Below are positions 31,788 to 40,489 of a stretch of DNA of 63,422 nt, in pieces. Under the pieces are notes generated by a model that saw only the letters and a program-made list of their open reading frames with translations, was not told the DNA's origin and did no database searches. This DNA is from an uncultured Clostridia bacterium (GTDB lineage Bacteria > Bacillota > Clostridia > Oscillospirales > Acutalibacteraceae): the NCBI GenBank assembly GCA_937920235.1, contig CALGUK010000037.1:1-63422 (forward strand), read 5' to 3'. A program made the position numbers and the translations under genes. Within the stretch, counting starts at the first letter, position 1. Each line of letters opens with the position of its first letter.

Positions 31788-32693
31788 TTATTCTGCAAAT
31801 TTAATAACAGCCTTAATCATATAGTGATCCGAAACATTCACGGAAGCTCCCGTCTCAGTTACAACCTCATATTCCGAGGATACAAAGCCGTTGTTTACAA
31901 ATATATAGTCAATGGGACTTCCCTTAGTATTATCTGTCCATCCGTTATAAGTAAGCATATTATTTGCGTTTTCAGTCACGTCGCTCGCATTTGTAAAACC
32001 GTTTGATATAAGCAGACTGCAGGACGCACCGTTGACATACTGATTAAAATCACCCGTTATAACAATCGGGATATCGCCGTATTCCGTCGAAAGCTCCTCT
32101 GCCTTTTTAAGAACGAGTTTTCCGCCGAGAGACTGTGCCTCAGAGCTGACATTATCAAAATGGGTGTTCAGATGAGCATAAATTTCGCCTGTTTTTCTGT
32201 TTTTCAGAACCACATACGAGCATATACGGTTACAGCCTGCTCCCTCGTATTTGGACTCCTTTTCGGGTGTTTCCGATATCCAGAAGGTGTCACTTTCCAA
32301 TGCCTCAAACTTATCCTTGAGATAGAAAATACCATTCATCTCGGATTTCTTCTCATTTTCGTCGCCGCCGCGCTTCACTCCGTAATATTCATACTGCGGA
32401 AGGAATTTTTCTGTTTTTTCAACCCATATACTGTTGATCTCCTGCACTCCGAGAGAATCGGGCAGATGGTCGTTTATCTGCTGTGTAAAAAGCCGTGCGC
32501 GTTTATTGCTCCCCGTTCCATCAAGGAAATTTCCCCAGGGTGACGCCGTGTTGTATGAAGCCACAACAAGTGTTTTTGAATCGTTTATTCTGTCATCGGC
32601 AGGCTTTATCTCCACCCCTGTGCCGAAAATTGAAGAAACAAGATTTGCTATAGCAGTAAAAATACAAGCGGTAGTAACAAAAAATCTTGTCAT
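31788..32693 (-). CDS. Secreted endonuclease/exonuclease/phosphatase-fold protein
   Basis: 301 residues with a short N-terminal hydrophobic segment (signal peptide or anchor). EEP-fold motifs are present: ASYNTASP, LGVQEIN, LNTHFDN, ITGDFNQY, and SPIDYIF plus SDHYMIKA at the end, giving the metal and catalytic Asp/Asn/His set. Targets in this family range from nucleic acids to phospholipids, and the sequence does not decide between them. Probably co-transcribed with the rhodanese lipoprotein. Confidence 0.85.
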   Translation of the reverse strand: MTRFFVTTACIFTAIANLVSSIFGTGVEIKPADDRINDSKTLVVASYNTASPWGNFLDGTGSNKRARLFTQQINDHLPDSLGVQEINSIWVEKTEKFLPQYEYYGVKRGGDENEKKSEMNGIFYLKDKFEALESDTFWISETPEKESKYEGAGCNRICSYVVLKNRKTGEIYAHLNTHFDNVSSEAQSLGGKLVLKKAEELSTEYGDIPIVITGDFNQYVNGASCSLLISNGFTNASDVTENANNMLTYNGWTDNTKGSPIDYIFVNNGFVSSEYEVVTETGASVNVSDHYMIKAVIKFAE

Positions 32694-32749
32694 AACGCAT
32701 CACCTCTGTAAATAATTTATCATAAATTACCGTTGCGGTCAATTCCGTA

Positions 32750-32778
32750 TTGTAAAATTTAATTTATTGTGATAATAT
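32750..32778 (+). promoter_or_regulatory. Promoter of trkA-trkH-alr
   Basis: TTGTAA (32750-32755), 17 bp, TAATAT (32773-32778). I see no c-di-AMP riboswitch in the short leader. Confidence 0.5.
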
Positions 32779-32822
32779 ATTATTCGGTAAAATATCAGAT
32801 GATATGAAAATGGGAGAACGAT

Positions 32823-34178
32823 ATGAATATAGTTATTGTAGGTGACGGTAAAGTCGGCGCCACTCTTGCAGAACAGCTCTCTTACGAGAATCATAATGTG
32901 GTTGTTATAGACCGAAACCCCAAGGTAATAGAGCAGCTCGTAAATTCCTTTGACGTTATGGGAATATGCGGAAACGGAGCAAGCTATGAGGTCCAGCTTG
33001 AAGCAGGAGTCAAGGATGCTCGTATTTTTATAGCTGCAACAAGCTCGGACGAGCTCAATATCCTCTGCTGTCTTATGGCAAGAAAAATCGGAGCGCACCA
33101 TACAATAGCCCGAGTGAGAAATCCCGAATATCTGACACAGCTCTCATTTATTAAAGAAGAGTTGGGACTTAGTATGATTGTAAATCCCGAATATGATGCG
33201 GCAAACGAGATTGCAAAAATTCTGCGTTATCCGAGTGCCATAAATATCGAATCCTTTGCAAAAGGTCTGGTTGACCTTGCAGAAATCAGACTTTCCGCTG
33301 ACTGTCCCCTCTGCGACAAGCAGATTACGGATATTTTCTCATCATACAAAACCAAGGTTCTTATCTGTGCAGTACAGCGCGGCAACGAGGTGCATATACC
33401 CCGAGGCGACTTCATTCTCCGATGCGGCGATAAAATTCACGTCACCGCCACCAGAACAGCGCTTATTTCCTTTATGAAAGAGGCAAAAATCTATAAACAC
33501 CGCACAAAAAATATTATGATTATCGGCGGAGGTAAAATGGGTTATTACCTTGCCCGTCAGCTTTCCGAAACCGGAGGATACAAAATAAAAATCCTTGAAA
33601 TTGACGACAAGCGCTGCGATCATCTCTGTGCCGCCTTGCCCGATGTGGATATTATAAATGCTGACGGCACGGACCGTAACACTCTTCACGAACAGGGCAT
33701 TGATAATCTCGATGCATTTGTTGCTCTAACCACCATTGATGAGGAAAACATTATAACCGCGATGTATGCAACCTCGCTCGGCATACAAAAAACCGTCGCA
33801 AAGGTCAACCGTGTTTCCGGCAAGGTGCTTGAAAGCATAGGAATGGACAGCGCCTTCTCCTCAAAAGCCATTGCCGCCGACAGAATTATCGGATATGTCC
33901 GTGCTCTTGAAAACTCGGGTGAATCGAGTGTTCAGACGCTTTACAGATTAGTCGGAGACAGAGTTGAGGCTCTTGAATTTCTTATTTCAGAGGATTTTAA
34001 GAAAAACGGAGTTCCCCTTAAAAATCTTGAGCTTCGCGAGGACACACTTATCGGTGCAATAATCCGGAACAGCAGCGTTATCTTCCCGGGCGGCGACGAC
34101 ACATTAGAGGTCGGAGACAGTGTCATTGTTGTTTCAAAAATCCGGAATGTGCGAAATCTCAGCGAAATTTTCAGATAA
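32823..34178 (+). CDS. trkA: Trk potassium transport regulatory subunit TrkA
   Basis: 451 residues with two tandem RCK_N/RCK_C units. The first begins MNIVIVGDGKVGATLAEQL and the second IMIIGGGKMGYYLARQL near residue 232, each a Rossmann dinucleotide-binding motif followed by an acidic residue. It gates the TrkH channel from the cytoplasmic side in response to nucleotides. It is 12 nt upstream of trkH. Confidence 0.95.
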   Translation: MNIVIVGDGKVGATLAEQLSYENHNVVVIDRNPKVIEQLVNSFDVMGICGNGASYEVQLEAGVKDARIFIAATSSDELNILCCLMARKIGAHHTIARVRNPEYLTQLSFIKEELGLSMIVNPEYDAANEIAKILRYPSAINIESFAKGLVDLAEIRLSADCPLCDKQITDIFSSYKTKVLICAVQRGNEVHIPRGDFILRCGDKIHVTATRTALISFMKEAKIYKHRTKNIMIIGGGKMGYYLARQLSETGGYKIKILEIDDKRCDHLCAALPDVDIINADGTDRNTLHEQGIDNLDAFVALTTIDEENIITAMYATSLGIQKTVAKVNRVSGKVLESIGMDSAFSSKAIAADRIIGYVRALENSGESSVQTLYRLVGDRVEALEFLISEDFKKNGVPLKNLELREDTLIGAIIRNSSVIFPGGDDTLEVGDSVIVVSKIRNVRNLSEIFR

Positions 34179-34190
34179 AACGGTGACAAT

Positions 34191-35636
34191 ATGAATTACA
34201 AAATGGTTTTTCGTGCAATCGGGCGGTTGCTGATAGTTGAAGCTTTGCTGATGTTTCTGCCGCTGTTTGTTTCACTATATTACAATGAAAATACCGAATA
34301 CGCTTTTCTGATAACTATCGGGCTGTTGATTCTGACGGGTCTTATTATGATTTCTCCGAAAACAGAAAACAAACGTATTTTTGCCAGAGAGGGCTTTGTG
34401 GTAGTCTCACTCTCCTGGGTTTTAATGTCCCTTTTCGGTGCATTGCCGTTTATCATTTCAGGAGCAATACCGAACCCGGTTGACGCAATTTTTGAAACAG
34501 TTTCCGGCTTCACAACAACGGGCGCTTCCATACTTAATGATATCGAAGCCTTACCGAAGAGCATACTTTTTTGGCGTTCCTTTACCCACTGGATAGGCGG
34601 TATGGGAATCATCGTGTTCGTACTTGCCATTTTACCCCGTAACGATATGCAATCCATGCATATTCTCCGCGCCGAAGTTCCCGGTCCCACCGTGGGTAAG
34701 CTGGTTTCAAAAACCGTTGTGACCGCGCGTATTCTTTATATCATCTACGCCGTTATGACCGTTGCCGAAATAATCGCCCTGCTGTGCTGTAAGCTTCCGC
34801 TTTACGACAGCATAACTACCGCCTTTGCCACGGCAGGAACAGGTGGATTTTCAGTCAGAAATGCAAGTATTGCCGCATATAATAATCTGAGTGCAGAAAT
34901 TGTCATAACGATATTTATGGCATTGTTCGGTATAAACTTCAATCTTTTCTATCTGTTGCTAATAAAACAGTTCCGCCGAGTTTTCAAGAGTGAGGAGCTC
35001 TGGACCTATATTGCCGTCATTGTCGGAGCAGTTGCTCTTATCACATTCAACATTTACCCGATGGTTGAGTCACTCGGAACAGCATTACGTCAGGCAGGTT
35101 TTCAGGTCGTTTCAATCATTACGACCACGGGATTTGTCACGGCAGACTTCGGTCAATGGCCGGTTCTCTCGCAGATGATTATCGTTATGCTGATGTTCCT
35201 CGGTGCCTGTGCAGGCTCCACGGGCGGCGGTCTGAAAGTCGGAAGAATGATAATTCTCGTCAAGGCAGCTTTCAGAGAGCTTCGCCGTGCAATAAATCCG
35301 AACAGAGTAAAGGCCGTTAAGCTTGACGGTGCAATAATCGATAAAGATGTCGTTATCACTTCGTCCACATATTTTGTTATATATATGTTTGTAATCGGTA
35401 TTTCCACATTGCTTCTGTCGGTTAATAACTTTGACTTCACCACAATAGTGACCGCAGTAGTCACCTGTATCAACAACGTGGGTCCCGGTCTTGCCGCGGT
35501 AGGTCCCGTTGAAAACTTTGCCGATTTCAACGATTTTTCAAAAATCATTCTTGCCCTCAATATGCTTATAGGCAGACTTGAAATTTTCCCCATGCTCATA
35601 CTGTTTATGCCTGCAACCTGGAGAAAAAATATTTGA
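34191..35636 (+). CDS. trkH: TrkH-family potassium uptake channel subunit
   Basis: 481 residues with four repeated membrane-pore-membrane units; filter-like segments include VSGFTTTGAS, FATAGTGGFS, ITTTGFVTADF and INNVGPGL. Together with TrkA it forms a membrane K+ uptake system. In the same transcript as alr. Confidence 0.95.
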   Translation: MNYKMVFRAIGRLLIVEALLMFLPLFVSLYYNENTEYAFLITIGLLILTGLIMISPKTENKRIFAREGFVVVSLSWVLMSLFGALPFIISGAIPNPVDAIFETVSGFTTTGASILNDIEALPKSILFWRSFTHWIGGMGIIVFVLAILPRNDMQSMHILRAEVPGPTVGKLVSKTVVTARILYIIYAVMTVAEIIALLCCKLPLYDSITTAFATAGTGGFSVRNASIAAYNNLSAEIVITIFMALFGINFNLFYLLLIKQFRRVFKSEELWTYIAVIVGAVALITFNIYPMVESLGTALRQAGFQVVSIITTTGFVTADFGQWPVLSQMIIVMLMFLGACAGSTGGGLKVGRMIILVKAAFRELRRAINPNRVKAVKLDGAIIDKDVVITSSTYFVIYMFVIGISTLLLSVNNFDFTTIVTAVVTCINNVGPGLAAVGPVENFADFNDFSKIILALNMLIGRLEIFPMLILFMPATWRKNI

Positions 35637-35652
35637 CATAAGAGGTATTGCA

Positions 35653-36792
35653 ATGCTACCAAAAAGAGTTTATGCTAAGGTAAATCTCGACAATATACAA
35701 AAAAATCTTGAAGCCGTTAAACGTGTTCTGCCCGAAAATACGGAAATAATGGGCATAGTCAAAGCGAATGCTTACGGTCACGGTGCGCTTGAGGTCTCGT
35801 CTTTTCTTCAGGAAACAGGAATAACCCGATTCGGAGTAGCCTCAGTCGGAGAAGCAGTTGAATTGAGAAAAAACGGAATCACGGGTTCTATCCTTGTTCT
35901 CGGTGAGCTTTTCAAGGAAAACGCACAGCTTGCTCTCGATTATGATATAGAATGTACCGTCGCCAATTTTGAAACAGCAAAATATCTGTCCGAGCTCGCC
36001 TCCAAATCAGAAAAAAAAGCGTCAATACATATTAAAATTGATACGGGAATGGGAAGAATCGGCTTCCGCACCACCGACGACGAACTGGAAACAATCAACC
36101 GCATTTTTGAGCTTGAAAATGTCCGCGTTGTCGCTCTGTTCACTCATTTCGCCTGTGCGGACTCCTCGGATAAAGCCTCTGCTCTGCGCCAGAAAAAGCT
36201 TTTCCTCGATTTTACGGATAAAATCATAAGCGCCAACGGATATGTAAAAAGACATATGTATAACAGTGCCGCATCGATGGAGATGGGCGGATATCCCGGC
36301 GAGATTGTCAGATGCGGAATTATGATGTACGGTCTTTATCCGTCGGAGGAAATGGACCGAAGCTTCTCTCTGTTACCTGCACTGGAGCTCAAAAGCAGTA
36401 TTTCCTTTATAAAGGACACCGACGAAGGCTTTACCGTAAGCTATGGTTCCACCTTTGTGACCGACAGACCTATGACAATAGCAACCGTACCGATAGGTTA
36501 TGCTGACGGATACCCCCGATACCTTTCAAATAAGGGTTCTGTTCTTGTAAAAGGAGTGCGCTGTCACATACTCGGCAGAATATGTATGGATCAGTTTATG
36601 ATTGATGTTTCCGAAGTCCCCGATGTTGCGGTAGGAGATGAAGTCACTCTGATAGGCACAGACGGAAATGAGACTATAACCGTGGAGGATCTCTCTGACC
36701 CGGAATACAGATTCAATTATGAATTCTGTTGTCTTATCAACAAGCGTGTTCCGAGAGTTTATGTGAAAGACGGAAAATTACAACTAAATTAA
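35653..36792 (+). CDS. alr: Alanine racemase
   Basis: 379 residues from MLPKRVYAKVNLDNI, the ATG preceded by AAGAGGT. The PLP lysine lies in GIVKANAYGHG (about residue 39), the second catalytic tyrosine in IGYADGYPR (about 282), and ICMDQFMIDV follows. It converts L-alanine to D-alanine for peptidoglycan. It is 16 nt after trkH, so cell-wall precursor supply and K+ uptake share an operon here. Confidence 0.95.
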   Translation: MLPKRVYAKVNLDNIQKNLEAVKRVLPENTEIMGIVKANAYGHGALEVSSFLQETGITRFGVASVGEAVELRKNGITGSILVLGELFKENAQLALDYDIECTVANFETAKYLSELASKSEKKASIHIKIDTGMGRIGFRTTDDELETINRIFELENVRVVALFTHFACADSSDKASALRQKKLFLDFTDKIISANGYVKRHMYNSAASMEMGGYPGEIVRCGIMMYGLYPSEEMDRSFSLLPALELKSSISFIKDTDEGFTVSYGSTFVTDRPMTIATVPIGYADGYPRYLSNKGSVLVKGVRCHILGRICMDQFMIDVSEVPDVAVGDEVTLIGTDGNETITVEDLSDPEYRFNYEFCCLINKRVPRVYVKDGKLQLN

Positions 36793-36847
36793 AAGCATAT
36801 CGGAAACAGTTTATTAAAGCCGACCCCGATTTCAACAGTATAATAAA

Positions 36848-36884
36848 AATTAAGGCACACTTCTTTACGAAATGTGCCTTAAAT
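36848..36884. terminator. Bidirectional terminator between alr and ktrA
   Basis: TTAAGGCACA and TGTGCCTTAA (36850-36882) form a perfect 10-bp stem; A-rich left and T-rich right flanks. Confidence 0.88.
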
Positions 36885-36900
36885 ATTTCCCTTTTGTTAA

Positions 36901-37548
36901 TTAAAGCTTACGCAATTTGCTTGTCTCCGCAATGACAACAAGCTGCATATCTGCTGCGAGAGGCATTTCGGGATTTATCTCAACAGTCATATCTTCACCG
37001 TTGCGGATTGCCACAACGTTCATCGAATATTTTTTTCTGAGATTAAGCTCAGCAAGTGATTTGTTAACCCACTCGGGCTTTACACCCATTTCAACCATGG
37101 AAATATTATCGTTCAGATCAATAATATCTATAAAATCCGAGCTGATGAGATTTTTTGCAAGTCTTATTCCTGATTCAAATTCGGGAATTACAGCCTTGTC
37201 CGCACCGACCTTGAGAAGTATTTTGCGATGCATCTCGCTGCCGCATTTCGCAATAACCGTCGGTACGCCTGCCTCCTTACAAAGAGTTGCCGCCATAACG
37301 CTTGCTTCAAGATTTGTTGCCATTGATATAACAACCACATCCATATTGGAAATACCAAGCTGTCTGATAACCTCAGGGTCCGTAATGTCAGCGCATTTGC
37401 AAAGAGGAAGATATCCTGCGGCTTCATTTACTCTCTCTTCATCAATATCAACAGCCAGAACCTCCGCGCCGCTTTCGACAAGCTCCCTTGCCACCGAGCT
37501 GCCGTATCTGCCCAATCCGAAAATCGCATAATTCTTATTTACAGCCAT
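36901..37548 (-). CDS. ktrA: KtrA-type potassium channel regulatory subunit
   Basis: 215 residues with a single RCK_N domain (AIFGLGRYGSSVARELVE) and an RCK_C domain, the length of KtrA/KtrC gating rings that bind ATP/ADP, and c-di-AMP at the RCK_C domain in relatives. It follows ktrB by 26 nt. Confidence 0.93.
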   Translation of the reverse strand: MAVNKNYAIFGLGRYGSSVARELVESGAEVLAVDIDEERVNEAAGYLPLCKCADITDPEVIRQLGISNMDVVVISMATNLEASVMAATLCKEAGVPTVIAKCGSEMHRKILLKVGADKAVIPEFESGIRLAKNLISSDFIDIIDLNDNISMVEMGVKPEWVNKSLAELNLRKKYSMNVVAIRNGEDMTVEINPEMPLAADMQLVVIAETSKLRKL

Positions 37549-37574
37549 ATAAAAATCTCCTTATTGTTCTCTGA

Positions 37575-38933
37575 TTATCCCACACTGACTTCCTCTACGG
37601 GATTTTTTATTATGTCGGGATTTTCTTTTTTTATTTTAAATGCAAAAGCGAGGAAAATCGGCCCTACTCTTCCGAGATACATCGTTGCAATTATAATCAG
37701 CTTTCCCCAGAAATCAAGCGACGAGGTGAGATTTCTCGTAAGTCCGACAGTTGCCGTTGCGCTGACGGTTTCGTAAATAATATCAATAGCCGGAGCATCG
37801 GTCACAGCAGACAAAAGCACCGTTGAAGTAAACACGATTGCAAACGACATACAAACCACCGCTACCGCCTTATTTACCGCATATTTCGGAACGGTTCTGT
37901 CAAAGAGAGAAACATCACGTCGGTTTCTCAGAGTACATGCCGCTGATACCACAAGAACAGCAATGGTGACTGTTTTTACACCGCCTGCAGTTCCCACGGG
38001 CGAACCGCCGATAAACATAAGCAAAAGCGAAACAAAAGCAGACGAATTTGTCATGTTTTCCTGCGGAATTGTAGCAAATCCTGCCGTTCTCGTTGTCACG
38101 GACTGAAAAAATGACGTCTGAATTTTTTCAAAAAGAGTAAAATTCTTTATCGTCGCGGGATTATTATATTCAAAAACGAAATAACACAATGCTCCCGAAA
38201 AAATCAGAATTCCCGTTACACTCAACGCAATTTTGCTGTGTAATGTAAGATATCTGAAGGCCTTAACACCTCTTTTTCCGTATTTTCTGCCGACCCTTAC
38301 CAGATCCCACCAGACGATATATCCGATACCGCCGATAACGATAAGCAGGCAGGTCGTCAGATTTATAATCGGGTTTGTAACATAAGCACAAAGACTGTCC
38401 TCGGCAATAATATCTATTCCGGCATTACAGAATGCGGAAACCGAGGTGAAAAAGGAAATCCATATACCCTTGAGTCCGAATTGAGGGACAAAAACCGTCA
38501 TATATGCAAGCGCCCCTGCCGTTTCGACCGCCACCGTTCCGGCAATAACCTTCTTTACGAATTTGACAAGTCCCGACATTGTATTAAGATTGAAAGCATC
38601 CTGAATGAGTAATCTGTCACCGATATTTATTTTTTTGTGCAGGACAATCATTATTCCCGAAACAATAGTTATAACCCCGAGACCGCCTATCTGAATAAGC
38701 AACAAAATAACCGCCTGACCGAACAGACTCCAGGTTGTGACTGTTGGCAGAGTGACAAGACCTGTAACGCAGGTAGCCGTTGTAGCCGTAAACAAAGCAT
38801 CAATATACGGCACGGCAACCCCGTCAGCCGAGCTTATCGGCAGAGCAAGTAAAATACTGCCGACTGCGATCGTCAGAAGAAATCCCAACATTATGACCTG
38901 AACCGACGATAGCGCAAAACGCCTTTTTTTCAT
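37575..38933 (-). CDS. ktrB: KtrB-type potassium uptake subunit
   Basis: 452 residues, four membrane-pore-membrane repeats with filter-like TATTATCVTGL, SAFCNAGIDI, VTTRTAGFATI and SATATVGLT. Shorter N-terminus than TrkH. With KtrA it forms a second K+ uptake system, distinct from trkAH on the opposite strand. AAGAGG precedes the ATG. Confidence 0.94.
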   Translation of the reverse strand: MKKRRFALSSVQVIMLGFLLTIAVGSILLALPISSADGVAVPYIDALFTATTATCVTGLVTLPTVTTWSLFGQAVILLLIQIGGLGVITIVSGIMIVLHKKINIGDRLLIQDAFNLNTMSGLVKFVKKVIAGTVAVETAGALAYMTVFVPQFGLKGIWISFFTSVSAFCNAGIDIIAEDSLCAYVTNPIINLTTCLLIVIGGIGYIVWWDLVRVGRKYGKRGVKAFRYLTLHSKIALSVTGILIFSGALCYFVFEYNNPATIKNFTLFEKIQTSFFQSVTTRTAGFATIPQENMTNSSAFVSLLLMFIGGSPVGTAGGVKTVTIAVLVVSAACTLRNRRDVSLFDRTVPKYAVNKAVAVVCMSFAIVFTSTVLLSAVTDAPAIDIIYETVSATATVGLTRNLTSSLDFWGKLIIIATMYLGRVGPIFLAFAFKIKKENPDIIKNPVEEVSVG

Positions 38934-39017
38934 ATTTTTACCTCTTGATAATAAACTTAGTTTAATATATTTTTCAGTATAGCATAAACCGTACCGTTCT
39001 TCAACACCCTATAATAA

Positions 39018-39052
39018 AACCACTCCCCTGATAAAATGTCGGAGGAGTGGCA
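39018..39052 (-). terminator. Terminator of the NUDIX/small-export operon
   Basis: CCACTCC and GGAGTGG arms (39020-39050) followed on the minus strand by a T-rich run. Confidence 0.8.
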
Positions 39053-39055
39053 TTT

Positions 39056-39550
39056 TTACATTCGGAAAATTCCGTATGTGAGTCCGGACATAATAAATCC
39101 TGCTATGAGAACACCCAAAGCAATAATCGGGAGAGATCTCTTGAATCTGATATCAAGAAGAGCTGCCATAAGCGCGCCCGTCCAGCCGCCTGTTCCCGGC
39201 AGAGGAATTGCAACGAATAAGAGAAGTCCCCACGACTTGTATCTGAGAACCTTATCCTTGTTTTTGGTTGTTTTTGCCTCAAGCTTTTCAATTATTTTTG
39301 CAAAGAAACTGAATCTGCGTAAAAAATCAAATATTTTTCTTATAAAGAGAATAATAAACGGTATGGGAAGCATATTTCCGATATAACAAATCAGAAATGC
39401 TTTTAAAAACGGAATCTCCATAAGGCGAGCCGCAATCATACCGCCTCGACACTCCAGAACGGGTAAAAGCGAAATGACAAAAGCCACAAGCTCTTCCGGA
39501 ACCTTATCCTGAAGAAAGCCCATTATTTCATTGACAAGTGTTTCAACCAT
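39056..39550 (-). CDS. COG2426-type small multidrug export family membrane protein
   Basis: 164 residues from MVETLVNEIMGFL (ATG 39548-39550 after GGAGG). Three to four membrane helices; family signatures LPVLECRGGMIAAR, and LFVAIPLPGTGGWTGALMA. Despite the family's annotated name, its transport role is not established and it may belong to the DedA/SNARE-associated-like group. It overlaps the NUDIX gene by 8 nt. Confidence 0.8.
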   Translation of the reverse strand: MVETLVNEIMGFLQDKVPEELVAFVISLLPVLECRGGMIAARLMEIPFLKAFLICYIGNMLPIPFIILFIRKIFDFLRRFSFFAKIIEKLEAKTTKNKDKVLRYKSWGLLLFVAIPLPGTGGWTGALMAALLDIRFKRSLPIIALGVLIAGFIMSGLTYGIFRM

Positions 39551-40283
39551 TTGCAACCTCCGTACCTGAAAGATATTCATTTGCTTTTCTAAGCATCTGC
39601 TTGTCATTCGGAAATTTGAGTGAATTCATCGCTTTGTCATATCTCAGCCAGAGATACTCCTCGATTTCCTCACGCTGAATGGTGGTCGTTGTGTCGTCGG
39701 TAGTTGCAAGAAATATAACCACCTGTTTTTCAATTCTTCCCTGAATTGAATATTCCGAACGGAATCTGAAATCCGGCAGAAAGCGTATTCTGATTCCCGC
39801 TTCTTCAAGCACCTCACGGTATGCAGTTTCCTTTTCTGTTTCGCCCCGTTCCATATGACCCTTCGGGAAGCCCCAGTTTGAGCTTCTTTTATTCTTTATG
39901 AGTAAAAATCTTTTTTCTCCGTGAATTTCTCTGAAAACGATTGCTCCGCAAGAGCTCTCATAAAGACAGCTTATGTCATAAGTTCCTTCTTTTTCAACAA
40001 AAGAAATCGCATCTTCAATCTGATGCACGATGTATCTTTTGCTTTTAGGTGCGACAACAAGCACAATGCCGCCCATATTTTTTCTCTTGATTACCGCAAT
40101 TACTCTTCCTTCAAATACGCGTACTCTATGTGTTACGCCCATAATATAAGCACCCTTGACAGGAGAATGAGGGTCTATACCACTCTCAACCGAGCCGAAA
40201 TTAAGACTGTATGCAATATTTTTTTCTCTGTCCAGGAAGTGCATAGGTCTGGTAACGCGTACTCTCACATACTTACCTAACAT
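39543..40283 (-). CDS. NUDIX hydrolase with N-terminal pyrophosphatase-like domain
   Basis: 246 residues from MLGKYVRVRVTRPM (ATG 40281-40283, GGGAGTAGGT upstream). Residues 1-105 look like the short inorganic-pyrophosphatase-like proteins of Clostridia (YSLNFGSVESG, GAYIMGV, FEGRVIAVI), but the acidic DGEEQDAY-type stretch is replaced by DPHSPVKGAY. Residues 108-240 hold a perfect NUDIX box, GHMERGETEKETAYREVLE and EAGI, in the Ap4A-hydrolase-like context NWGFPKGH. It likely hydrolyses a nucleoside diphosphate-linked compound; the first domain may be a non-catalytic module. Confidence 0.8.
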   Translation of the reverse strand: MLGKYVRVRVTRPMHFLDREKNIAYSLNFGSVESGIDPHSPVKGAYIMGVTHRVRVFEGRVIAVIKRKNMGGIVLVVAPKSKRYIVHQIEDAISFVEKEGTYDISCLYESSCGAIVFREIHGEKRFLLIKNKRSSNWGFPKGHMERGETEKETAYREVLEEAGIRIRFLPDFRFRSEYSIQGRIEKQVVIFLATTDDTTTTIQREEIEEYLWLRYDKAMNSLKFPNDKQMLRKANEYLSGTEVANG

Positions 40284-40421
40284 TATGTACCTACTCCCGA
40301 TTACAGCCGACATTTTTGCCGGCAAAGCTAAAACTGATTTCAATTATACATATTTTTTACTGTTCTTGCAAGAGCTATGAAAAATAATTATTTATTTTTT
40401 CTTAAAAATATGAAAAAATTA

Positions 40422-40450
40422 TTGTGATTTTTATTATAATGTTGTAGAAT
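40422..40450 (+). promoter_or_regulatory. Promoter of the LCP gene
   Basis: TTGTGA (40422-40427), 17 bp, TAGAAT (40445-40450). Confidence 0.55.
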
Positions 40451-40489
40451 ATACGAAGATATTATCATAATTCGGGGAGTGTAAAAAAA

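Noticed and set aside
32694..32822. Possible c-di-AMP (ydaO) riboswitch before the potassium genes
   Set aside because: The leader is short and lacks the conserved ydaO core; the ktrB leader (38934-39017) also lacks it.
36917..37531. 204-codon plus-strand frame opposite ktrA
   Set aside because: Mirror of a clear RCK protein; no start signal or domain.
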